A stretch of DNA of 64,000 bases from DASVEG01 sp035540495. Lineage in GTDB: Bacteria > Actinomycetota > Acidimicrobiia > Acidimicrobiales > CADCTF01. The first letter of the stretch is position 1; each line of letters begins with the position of its first letter. The position numbers and the translations under genes are program-made. The notes beneath the pieces were generated by a model. That model searched no databases. It was not told the DNA's origin and saw only the letters and a program-made list of their open reading frames with translations. Where the stretch lies: assembly GCA_035540495.1 (NCBI GenBank), contig DATLGL010000017.1:176624-240623 (forward strand), in the 5' to 3' direction. This document shows, piece by piece, positions 25,035 to 31,886 of this stretch.

Positions 25035-25058
25035 GTAGCGCGCCCGACGGCGCGCTAC
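25035..25058. terminator. Hairpin between convergent genes
   Basis: Perfect 10-bp arms GTAGCGCGCC (25035-25044) and GGCGCGCTAC (25049-25058) enclose a CGAC loop. It follows the sigma gene and includes the stop codon of the opposing gene, so it can end transcription from both sides. Confidence 0.7.
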
Positions 25059-25936
25059 GGGAACAGCTTGCTGATCGTGGTCGTCACGTCGTCGCTGCGC
25101 TCGGTGCCTGCGACGTTCGCGACCGCCACCGGGGTGTCGAACAACGTGTCGAGCACGGTGCCGGAGTCGAAGCGGACCGTGGTGGCGCTGCCGTAACACG
25201 CACGGAGCGACCCGGTGGGGATGTACATGTCGTATGCGGCGACGCCGCCCGTCTCGCCGACGTGCCAGAGCCGCAAGTTGTGGCCGACGTCGAGGCACGG
25301 TGCGAGCCTGGCGTCGAACTCGGTGTTCGCGATCAGGCGGCCGTCGACGTCGCGCGCCGTGAACCCGAAGTGGTCGGCGCTCGCCGGATCATCCACGTAG
25401 GCGAACGTCGCGATGTGGTTCTGCATCCCGTATCGGGCTTCGAGCCTGGCGTGCTTCGGTGCGTCGATCCACCCCGCGATCTGGACGTAGTTGCGGTCCT
25501 CGACCGGCCCGAACTCGTTCTCCGCCGGTCGGTACTCCCGCCCGTCGTCCGGCGGGTTCGCGCAGGTGAAGATCCCCAGGTGGGTGACGGCGGCCTCGAC
25601 GTTCGGGGGATACGTGTCGAGGTGGTCCTGCTTGGTGACGAGCACGACGTCGGCAGTCCCCGGAGCCATCTCGTCGAACTCCCCGGTGGGCTTCTGCTTG
25701 CAGCCGCGCAACGTCCACGACGCGAAGCTCGGCGGCATCAGCTTCCGCACACGGGCGGCGTCGACACCCTTGAACAGCGCGAAGCCCCAGTGACCGGCCG
25801 CGCCGTGCATCCTCACGGGAGGCGGCGCTGCCGCGCCGGAGCCCGAGGTCGATGCCGCGGGCGCGGGGAGAGCGGCAGCGAGAACCACAGCGGCCGCCAC
25901 GAGCAGGGTCGTCGTTGATGCGTGTATCCGTCTCAT
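25055..25936 (-). CDS. Secreted protein of unknown function
   Basis: A protein of about 293 residues with a signal peptide (MRRIHASTTTLLVAAAVVLAAALPAPAAS) and an Ala/Gly/Pro linker. The mature part begins HWGFALFKGVDAARVRKLMPPSFASW, which recalls acetoacetate-decarboxylase-like folds, but the catalytic lysine context is not recognised. It contains several cysteines (GCKQK, FTCANPP, APCLDV, RACYG) that may form disulfides. ATG at 25936 is preferred; ATG at 25945 is also in frame. The function is unknown. Confidence 0.7.
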   Translation of the reverse strand: MRRIHASTTTLLVAAAVVLAAALPAPAASTSGSGAAAPPPVRMHGAAGHWGFALFKGVDAARVRKLMPPSFASWTLRGCKQKPTGEFDEMAPGTADVVLVTKQDHLDTYPPNVEAAVTHLGIFTCANPPDDGREYRPAENEFGPVEDRNYVQIAGWIDAPKHARLEARYGMQNHIATFAYVDDPASADHFGFTARDVDGRLIANTEFDARLAPCLDVGHNLRLWHVGETGGVAAYDMYIPTGSLRACYGSATTVRFDSGTVLDTLFDTPVAVANVAGTERSDDVTTTISKLFP

Positions 25937-26183
25937 GACGACCATTGGGCATCGACCGCTTGCGCGCAACATCGGGCGGATGGCGGATCAATGCCGGCGT
26001 GTGAGCAACAAAGCGCCCGAAGTGTCAAGTTCGCGACGGACGCGTCACGAGCTGACGGCAAGACTGCGGATCACAGGACGTCTGCGGCGGGCGGACGACC
26101 TGCCTGCGTACCGGTGCGGCCTGGGGCGGGCCTGGCCGCACCGGGACCCGGGCCCTGCTCCTGGGGTCCGGGTCGGGTGCGTG

Positions 26184-26218
26184 GGTCGGGCGCCGGTCGA
26201 CGGGAGCGGCGCCCGACC
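26184..26218 (-). terminator. Terminator hairpin for the repeat mini-protein gene
   Basis: Arms GGTCGGGCGCC (26184-26194) and GGCGCCCGACC (26208-26218) pair perfectly over 11 bp around a 13-nt loop. It lies 11 bp beyond the stop of the minus-strand gene ending at 26229. The adjoining stretch 25973-26183 holds no recognised gene. Confidence 0.6.
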
Positions 26219-26228
26219 ACCCACCATG

Positions 26229-26423
26229 TCAGCCCTGCGCCGGCCCGCCTTCCTCCATCGCCTCGATCGCGGCGTCCTGCTGGTCGACGATCCCCTCGCG
26301 TTCGGCTGTGGAGTCGCCTGCGCCGGTGCCGGCCTCGGGGACGCCTTCCTCCATCGCCTCGATCGCCGCCCCCTGCTGGTCGACGATGCCTTCGCGCTCT
26401 GCGGTGCTGTCGTGGTCGCTCAT
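26229..26423 (-). CDS. 64-residue acidic protein made of two near-identical repeats
   Basis: After MSDH the protein is DSTAEREGIVDQQ(G)AAIEAMEEG, a short linker VPEAGTGAG, then the same 22-residue unit with one change (G to D), then a short tail. The repeat is present at DNA level as well. It is highly acidic, has no hydrophobic segment and is probably helical or disordered. No family is recognised. It lies immediately downstream of the tRNA-Sec gene on the same strand, followed by a hairpin terminator. Confidence 0.6.
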   Translation of the reverse strand: MSDHDSTAEREGIVDQQGAAIEAMEEGVPEAGTGAGDSTAEREGIVDQQDAAIEAMEEGGPAQG

Positions 26424-26462
26424 GCCGAGGCTGTACCCGATCGCTGTCGACCCCATCGTTCG

Positions 26463-26555
26463 CGGAGGTGGACGGGAATCGAACCCGCCTGTGAGGGATC
26501 GCCCCACACACCCGCTTTGAAGGCGGGGGGTGCCACCAGGTCACCGGACACCTCC
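26463..26555 (-). tRNA. selC: Selenocysteine tRNA (anticodon UCA)
   Basis: The 93-nt minus-strand transcript folds as tRNA-Sec. The acceptor arm is GGAGGTG/CACCTCC. The D arm has six pairs (one A-G mismatch). The anticodon arm CCCGC-CTTCAAA-GCGGG carries UCA at 26518-26520. The variable arm is long (TGTGTGGGG..TCCCTCACA) and the T arm contains GGGTTCGATTCCC. Acceptor plus T stem total 13 pairs, read here as 7+6. CCA is not encoded. It inserts selenocysteine at UGA codons together with SelA, SelB and SelD, none of which are in the window. Confidence 0.9.
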
Positions 26556-26576
26556 GCCCGACACCGTACGTCGTGC

Positions 26577-27506
26577 CTAACGTGGTCGGCCTATGAAGAA
26601 GCTCCTGCTCCTGATCATCCTCGTGGCCCTCGGCGCCGTCGCTGCGAAGAAGCTTCGTACCGAGTAGCGCCACCCGGCAGCTTCCGCGGCCGCCCGTAGC
26701 TCGGCTTCGCGAGCGGCCGCTGCAGCCCGCTCGACCTGACGGATCCGCCACCAGGCGAAGGCTCCTACCGCTGCGCCGACGGCGAGCGCGCCCGCGGCGG
26801 TAGGACCGGGCGGCGGCGCCGACATCCGGTCACGCAGGCGGACCGGGCGAACGAACTGGCGCACCTCCCAGTTGTGCTCGCGGGCGAACCGCGCCAGCAC
26901 GCGGTCCGGGTTGACGACGACCGGGTGCCCCACGACCTCGAGCATGGGGAGGTCGGTCGCAGAGTCCGAGTAGGCGTAGCTCGCTGCGAGGTCGATGTCG
27001 CGCTCCTCGGCGAACGCCCGCATCGCATCGGCCTTGTACGGGCCGTAGGCGTAGAACGCCATGTCGCCGGTGTACCGACCTTCGTCGTCCACCTCGGCGG
27101 TGCTCGCGATCACGTGATCGACGCCGAGGAAGCGTCCGAGCGGCACGACGATCTCTTCCGGCGACGCCGACACGATCACCACCAGATGACCGTCGGCGCG
27201 ATGGCGCTCGATCAGGTCGGCCGCCTCGGCGTAGATGATGGGCTCGACGACGGCCTCGAGCGCCTCCTCGACGATGCGCCGCACATGGTTCTGGTCCCAC
27301 CCCTTCGTGAGAGCCAGCACCGACTCGCGCATGCGGGCGAGCTTCTCCTCGCTGGCACCGAGGTGCATGTAGACGAGCTGGCCCCAGAGCGCTCGCAGGA
27401 CGAGACCGCGGGAGATCAGGCCCTCTCGGTAGAACGAGCCGCCGAACGCGACCATCGACGCCTTCGCGATCACCGTCTTGTCGAGGTCGAAGAACGCGGC
27501 TTGCAC
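26577..27506 (-). CDS. HAD-IB family phosphatase with C-terminal membrane segment
   Basis: A protein of about 309 residues. Motif I is AAFFDLDKTV at the very N-terminus, motif II is VVIVSASPEEI, and the final acidic motif is YAYSDSATDLPMLEVVGHPVVVNPD. This is the SerB-like HAD-IB group, which removes phosphate from small molecules or lipids. Near residue 240-260 there is a short hydrophobic stretch (AAGALAVGAAVGAFAWW), then an Arg/Ala-rich tail. GTG at 27506 begins just before motif I. The tail overlaps a small hydrophobic reading frame on the other strand. Confidence 0.85.
   Translation of the reverse strand: MQAAFFDLDKTVIAKASMVAFGGSFYREGLISRGLVLRALWGQLVYMHLGASEEKLARMRESVLALTKGWDQNHVRRIVEEALEAVVEPIIYAEAADLIERHRADGHLVVIVSASPEEIVVPLGRFLGVDHVIASTAEVDDEGRYTGDMAFYAYGPYKADAMRAFAEERDIDLAASYAYSDSATDLPMLEVVGHPVVVNPDRVLARFAREHNWEVRQFVRPVRLRDRMSAPPPGPTAAGALAVGAAVGAFAWWRIRQVERAAAAAREAELRAAAEAAGWRYSVRSFFAATAPRATRMIRSRSFFIGRPR
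26593..26667 (+). CDS. Possible 24-residue membrane micro-protein, antisense to the HAD gene
   Basis: The frame reads MKKLLLLIILVALGAVAAKKL then RTE and stops. A lysine start, one hydrophobic helix and a basic tail make a plausible micro-protein, resembling the N-terminus of actinobacterial DLW-39-type peptides. It lies wholly within the C-terminal tail of the HAD gene on the opposite strand and lacks a clear ribosome binding site, so it may be chance. Confidence 0.35.
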   Translation: MKKLLLLIILVALGAVAAKKLRTE

Positions 27507-27553
27507 GGCGCCTGTCTTACCGCGCTCCCGCGGTGGCGCTGCGCGCGGGACGG

Positions 27554-27760
27554 CTAGCGGCGCTGCGCCTCGCGCAGCAGGCGCTCGACCTCCCGGGCGA
27601 CGAAGGCCTCGGCGAACTCGGGCTGCGCGCGACGGGCTCGGGCGGCGGAGACGATCATCGAGCGAGGCGACAGCACGCGCTGCTCGAGCAGCGAAGAGAG
27701 CGCGAGCAGCAGGCTCACGAACACCATCGCACCGGGGACTCCGGCCAGCAACCAACCCAC
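27554..27760 (-). CDS. Small membrane-anchored protein
   Basis: A 68-residue protein with one N-terminal membrane helix (MGWLLAGVPGAMVFVSLLLAL) and a charged helical C-terminus (AARARRAQPEFAEAFVAREVERLL). No family is recognised. It sits 47 bp upstream of the HAD phosphatase on the same strand and may be co-transcribed with it. The body would face the cytoplasm. Confidence 0.5.
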   Translation of the reverse strand: MGWLLAGVPGAMVFVSLLLALSSLLEQRVLSPRSMIVSAARARRAQPEFAEAFVAREVERLLREAQRR

Positions 27761-27932
27761 GCTCAGCGTCTACCGCGACCGGCTCCTGCTCAAACTCGCG
27801 GATCTGACCCTTGTCGCGACGCGGCGGCATGTGTAGGTTCGGCGGGCAGCGGTTCGCTTGGAGCGACCGCCCTCCTTCCCCCCTTCGAGTCGCTCACTGC
27901 GCGCCTGTCGCGCGCTCCGAAGGAGGGCAACG

Positions 27933-28589
27933 GTGCTCCTCGCGTGTTGGTCGGTGAAGGGCGGGAGCGGCACGACAGTCGTGTCTGCCGCGCTGTCGCT
28001 GGTGCTCGCCACAAGGATCCACGACGTCGTCGTCGCAGACCTCGCCGGCGATCTCCCCTCGACGCTCGGCGTCGCCGGCTCGTCGCCCGGCGTCTCGGAT
28101 TGGGTCGCCGCAGGGCCGGAGGTCGAGGCCGATGCGCTCGGGCGCCTCGCGCTCGACGTGCGACCGTTGCGTGTCCTGCCGCTCGGATCGACGCCGTTCC
28201 CGACGGCCGCTGATGAGGCCGCGGCTGGCGCGGGTCGCCTCGTCGAGGCTCTCGACTCGGTGGAGGCGGTGGTCGTCGACGCCGGGCGCGCCGAGACCGA
28301 ACCGTTCGCTGCTCGCGTGGTGGCCGCAGCCGACGTGTCGCTCCTCGTCGTGCGGCCCTGCTACCTCGCGCTCCGCCGAGCCGTGGCCTCGTCGCTTCGG
28401 CCCACGGGGATCGTCCTGGTCGACGAGCCGGGTCGTGCGTTGACCGCGCTCGACATCGAAGAAGCCCTCGACGTTCCCGTCCTCGCCACCGTGCCGCACC
28501 GCCCCGAGATCGCGCGCGCCGTCGACGCGGGGATGCTCTCCGGGCGTCTTCCTCGAGCGCTCGCGGCTGCGCTCCGGAGGGCGACGTGA
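27933..28589 (+). CDS. TadZ/CpaE-like P-loop ATPase
   Basis: A 218-residue MinD/ParA-type ATPase with a deviant Walker A (VKGGSGTTVVSAAL) near residue 8, as found in pilus-localising TadZ/CpaE proteins. The Walker B-like strand is AVVVDAGRAE. The receiver-like domain of longer TadZ proteins is missing. GTG at 27933 follows a near-perfect AAGGAGGG ribosome binding site. It is the first gene of the tad operon, and its stop overlaps the tadA start (GTGA). It probably places the pilus machine at a cell site. Confidence 0.82.
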   Translation: MLLACWSVKGGSGTTVVSAALSLVLATRIHDVVVADLAGDLPSTLGVAGSSPGVSDWVAAGPEVEADALGRLALDVRPLRVLPLGSTPFPTAADEAAAGAGRLVEALDSVEAVVVDAGRAETEPFAARVVAAADVSLLVVRPCYLALRRAVASSLRPTGIVLVDEPGRALTALDIEEALDVPVLATVPHRPEIARAVDAGMLSGRLPRALAAALRRAT

Positions 28590-29710
28590 GCATGTCGGTC
28601 GCTCCCGGTTCCGCTCGAGCCGACCGCGTCGACGCAGCGGTCGCCGCCGTGCGAGCGGAGTTGGTGGATCTGGGGCAGGCCGTCGACCGCGACTCCGTCC
28701 GCGACGTCGTCCGCCGTGCGATGCCGCTCCTGCCACCCGAACGGACCGAGACGGTCGTGGCCGACGTGCTGGCTGCCGTACGAGGTCTCGGCCCGTTGGA
28801 GGCGCTGCTCGACGATCCCGAGGTCACCGACGTGCTCGTCAACGGCCCAGGCCCGGTGTGGGTCGAGCGCGGCGGAAGACTGGAACGGACGACGATCGTC
28901 ATCCCGACGAGGGACGACGTGATGCGCCTGGTCGAACGCGCCGTCGCGCCGCTCGGGCTGCGCATCGATCTGTCGAGTCCATACGTCGACGCGCGCCTGC
29001 CCGATGGCTCTCGACTCCACGCGTCGATCCCGCCGATCGCGGTCGACGGGCCGTTCCTGGCGATACGTCGGTTCGCCGCCGTCGGCGTGTCGCTCGACGA
29101 CCTCGCGGGCGAGGCCATCGGCGCGCTCCTGGCAGCGGCGGTGCGCCGGCGGCGGACGATCGTCGTCAGCGGCGCCACCGGCGCCGGGAAGACGACGATG
29201 CTCAACGCGCTCGCAGCAGAGATCGACGAGCGCGAGCGCATCATCACGGTCGAAGACACCGCGGAGCTGCGTCTGCCCCACGATCACGTCGTCCGGTTGG
29301 AGGCGCGCCCGGCGAACGCCGACGGCGTCGGCGAGGTGTCGATCCGTGATCTCGTGCGGAACGCGCTCCGGATGCGGCCGGACCGGATCATCGTCGGCGA
29401 GTGCCGCGGTGGCGAGGCCTTCGACATGCTCCAGGCGATCAACACCGGCCATCTCGGGTCGATGACGACCTGCCACGCGAACAGCGCCGCCGACGCGCTC
29501 GTGCGCCTCGAGGCGATGGCGTTGCTCGCAGGGGTCGGGCTGCCTCCCGAGGCGGTTCGTCGACAGCTCGAGCGGGCGATCGACCTCGTCGTGCACCTCG
29601 AGCGGCGGGCGGACGGATCGCGGCGCGTCGCATCCGTCGTGCCGGTGAGCGCCGGCGACGAGACGACACGCCGCGCCGACGGCTCGTCGCTGCAGGAGCT
29701 CGTCGCGTGA
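28586..29710 (+). CDS. tadA: TadA/CpaF-type secretion ATPase
   Basis: A 374-residue hexameric ATPase that drives tight-adherence pilus assembly. It shows the N-terminal domain with LLDDPEVTDVLVNGPGPVWVER, Walker A (VVSGATGAGKTTML), the Asp box (TVEDTAELRL), Walker B (RPDRIIVGECRGGEAFDML) and the His box (GHLGSMTTCHANSA). GTG at 28586 overlaps the previous stop; an ATG at 28592 is also possible. All diagnostic motifs are present, so activity is expected. Confidence 0.94.
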   Translation: MSMSVAPGSARADRVDAAVAAVRAELVDLGQAVDRDSVRDVVRRAMPLLPPERTETVVADVLAAVRGLGPLEALLDDPEVTDVLVNGPGPVWVERGGRLERTTIVIPTRDDVMRLVERAVAPLGLRIDLSSPYVDARLPDGSRLHASIPPIAVDGPFLAIRRFAAVGVSLDDLAGEAIGALLAAAVRRRRTIVVSGATGAGKTTMLNALAAEIDERERIITVEDTAELRLPHDHVVRLEARPANADGVGEVSIRDLVRNALRMRPDRIIVGECRGGEAFDMLQAINTGHLGSMTTCHANSAADALVRLEAMALLAGVGLPPEAVRRQLERAIDLVVHLERRADGSRRVASVVPVSAGDETTRRADGSSLQELVA

Positions 29711-30411
29711 AGACGGTGCTGTTCGCCGCCGGAGGTGCTGGGGCGTGCGTGGTCGCACTCGCCGCAGCGGCAGCGACCGTGCGGCGTGCTTCGGTGTCGG
29801 CCCGCCGGAGCACGCGCCGGCGGATCGACGTCGCGTCCCTCGTCCGCACGGCACCGCCGCTGCGCCGAAGGGCAGAGGCCCGTGCCGATCGCGCCGTTCC
29901 CGGTGCGCTCGAGTCGGCTGCTCGAGCGTTGCGATCGGGTGCTCACCTCTCGGCTGCACTCGCGGACGCGATGCCCGTGTCGCCGCCGCTGCTGCGGAAC
30001 GAGTGGCGCCGCATGGTGGCCACGGCTGAAGACCGAGGCGTTCGCGCAGCGGTCGCGCAGTGGCGGGAACGTCGACCGTCGCAGGCGGTCGTCCTGACGG
30101 CGGCGGCGCTGATCGTCGCCGACACCCTCGGCGGGCCACAGGCACGAGCCCTCGATCGGGTTGCAGCGACGTTGCGCGCACGCGCCGTGCTCGACGCCGA
30201 GGTCGCCGCTCTCGCAGCTCAGTCGAAGGCGAGCGCGCTGGTGATCGCCGCCGCTCCGCTGTTCTTCGCAGTCGTCGCAGGTTCTCTCGAGCCGGCCTAC
30301 GTCGGCTTCCTCCTCGGCACACCTCCCGGGCTGCTCATGCTCGTCGCGGGGCTGACACTCCAGGGCGTCGGTCTCGCTTGGATGAGCAGGATCACGGCGT
30401 CGGTGCGTTGA
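29707..30411 (+). CDS. tadB: TadB-like pilus platform protein (T2SS F family)
   Basis: A 234-residue inner-membrane protein with an N-terminal helix (VLFAAGGAGACVVALAAAAA), a cytoplasmic helical domain (AVPGALESAARALRSGAHLSAALADA ... DTLGGPQARALDRVAATLRAR) and two C-terminal helices. This is the short TadB form of gram-positive tad loci. The GTG overlaps the tadA stop (GTGA). It forms the membrane platform with the next gene product. Confidence 0.85.
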   Translation: MKTVLFAAGGAGACVVALAAAAATVRRASVSARRSTRRRIDVASLVRTAPPLRRRAEARADRAVPGALESAARALRSGAHLSAALADAMPVSPPLLRNEWRRMVATAEDRGVRAAVAQWRERRPSQAVVLTAAALIVADTLGGPQARALDRVAATLRARAVLDAEVAALAAQSKASALVIAAAPLFFAVVAGSLEPAYVGFLLGTPPGLLMLVAGLTLQGVGLAWMSRITASVR

Positions 30412-31121
30412 GCGTCCTCGTCGCCACCGCCCAGATCGTGCTGCCGGCGCTCGTCTCGGCGACCGTGCTGCTCGTGGTGCTCCAGATGCGGCCGGCGCAC
30501 GTGGTCCGGACACCGCGCAGCCCCGTGGCGCGGCGCCCCGCTGCGGAGCTGGCGGTCCTGGTGCGCCCCCTTTCGCTTCCAGCTCGGCTGCTCGCCGCGC
30601 AGCGAACCGCCCGAGCCGCGGTGTCTGCGCTCGAAGACGACCTGCCGGACGTCGTCGACCTTCTCGCCGTCGCGGCGGCTTCGGGATGCAACGTGCGCCT
30701 GGCGGTGGAGACGGCCGCGGCGAACAGCGATGGCCCCGCCGCCCGCCTCCTGCAGAGCGCCCTTCGTGGCGTGACCGCAGGCGAGCGGTTGAGCGAGGCG
30801 CTCGCAGCGGTCGTCGGCCGTCTTCCCGAAGCCGAGGCCGATGCCTTTCGCCCCCTCGAGGCGGTGCTGGTCGACAGCGACCACTACGGCACCCCGCTCG
30901 GTCCGTCGCTCCAGCGTCTGAGCGACGACCTCACGGTTCATCGGCAGCGCCGGGCCGAGGCGAGAGCGAGGCGGATACCCGTCCGCCTGCTGCTTCCTCT
31001 CGTGCTGTGCGTGCTGCCCGCGTTCGCGCTGCTGACGGTGGCGCCGCTGTTCGCCGGGATGGCTCGTGACGCCCTGGCCGACTCCCCGAGCTTCCGCTCC
31101 GACTCCGAAGGATCCCCATGA
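30408..31121 (+). CDS. tadC: TadC-like pilus platform protein (T2SS F family)
   Basis: A 237-residue membrane protein similar in plan to TadB: N-terminal helix (TAQIVLPALVSATVLLVVLQM), helical cytoplasmic domain (LEDDLPDVVDLLAVAAASGCNVRLAVE ... RLSEALAAVVGRLPEAEADAFRPLEAVLVDSDHYGTPLGPSLQRLSDDL), and a C-terminal helix after a basic loop. The start is TTG at 30408, overlapping the tadB stop as TTGA; no other start lies close. It completes the platform. Confidence 0.85.
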   Translation: MSVLVATAQIVLPALVSATVLLVVLQMRPAHVVRTPRSPVARRPAAELAVLVRPLSLPARLLAAQRTARAAVSALEDDLPDVVDLLAVAAASGCNVRLAVETAAANSDGPAARLLQSALRGVTAGERLSEALAAVVGRLPEAEADAFRPLEAVLVDSDHYGTPLGPSLQRLSDDLTVHRQRRAEARARRIPVRLLLPLVLCVLPAFALLTVAPLFAGMARDALADSPSFRSDSEGSP

Positions 31122-31345
31122 TCAACACCCTGAAGGCCACGTCCATCACGCTGTTCCTGCTCGCGGCCCGGCTCGCCGACGGCGAACGCCGCAACGACGA
31201 CGGTCAGGCCACCGCCGAATACGCCCTCGTGCTGCTCGGCGCGGCCGCGATCGCCATGGCGATCGTCAGCTGGGTCACCAACATGAACCCCATCGAGATG
31301 CTCCTCGACAAGGTGCTCGGCGGGCTGCTCAAGAAGGTGTTTTGA
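31118..31345 (+). CDS. Flp/DUF4244-like pilin
   Basis: A 75-residue class III prepilin-like protein. A leader (MINTLKATSITLFLLAARLADGERRNDDG) ends at a likely prepilin peptidase site G/QATAEYALVLLGAAAIAMAIVSWV, followed by the assembly helix with the conserved Glu5 of the mature protein. DUF4244 is common in actinobacterial tad loci. It would be the pilus subunit. The ATG overlaps the tadC stop. No prepilin peptidase gene is in the window. Confidence 0.82.
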   Translation: MINTLKATSITLFLLAARLADGERRNDDGQATAEYALVLLGAAAIAMAIVSWVTNMNPIEMLLDKVLGGLLKKVF

Positions 31346-31737
31346 CGGCGACATCCCATCGGCAGGGGGAGGGGGGCCAGGCGAGCGTCGAGCTGGCCCT
31401 CACCCTGCCTGTCGTCGCGTTGTTGCTCCTGGCGGTGCTGCAGGTCGCCTTGCTGGGCCGCGACTACGTGCTCGTCACCCACGCGACGCGGGCGGCGGCG
31501 AGAGAGGCGGCGGTCGATCGTCGACCGGCGTCGGTGCGCCACGCGGCGTTGATCGCGGCACCGACGCTAAAGGCGGCCCGAGTGTCAACCGAGACTAGTT
31601 ATCGCAGAGGGTCACCTGGCATCGTCAACGTGCGGCTGCAGTACCGGTCGCCAACCGACGTTCCCCTGGTCGGTCCGCTGCTGCCGGACGTCGTGTTGTC
31701 CGGAAACGCCGCGATCCGGGACGAATCGGACACGTAG
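31342..31737 (+). CDS. TadE-like minor pseudopilin
   Basis: A 131-residue protein with the TadE N-terminus GEGGQASVELALTLPVVALLLLAVLQVALLGRDYVLVTHATRAAAREAA, including the cleavage-site Gly and the Glu of the pseudopilin helix. The C-terminal part is an extracytoplasmic beta domain. TTG at 31342 overlaps the pilin stop (TTGA). It closes the tad operon; no secretin or RcpC is present, in keeping with a single-membrane cell. Confidence 0.82.
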   Translation: MTATSHRQGEGGQASVELALTLPVVALLLLAVLQVALLGRDYVLVTHATRAAAREAAVDRRPASVRHAALIAAPTLKAARVSTETSYRRGSPGIVNVRLQYRSPTDVPLVGPLLPDVVLSGNAAIRDESDT

Positions 31738-31886
31738 CGTCTCCGGGTCGCCACGACGAGCGATTTCATGCAGGACTCGCGTCATAGAACGTGGAATCCT
31801 GCGTCTGTAGGTGGTACCGGGACCCCCCGGAAAGAACTAGCTACAATCCCGAGGCCCTGCGGGGGGCCGGAGACAGAGGAGCATCG

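Noticed and set aside
26229..26423. Direct repeat pair considered as a mobile element remnant or CRISPR
   Set aside because: Only two copies, in frame within a small protein, with no spacer structure.
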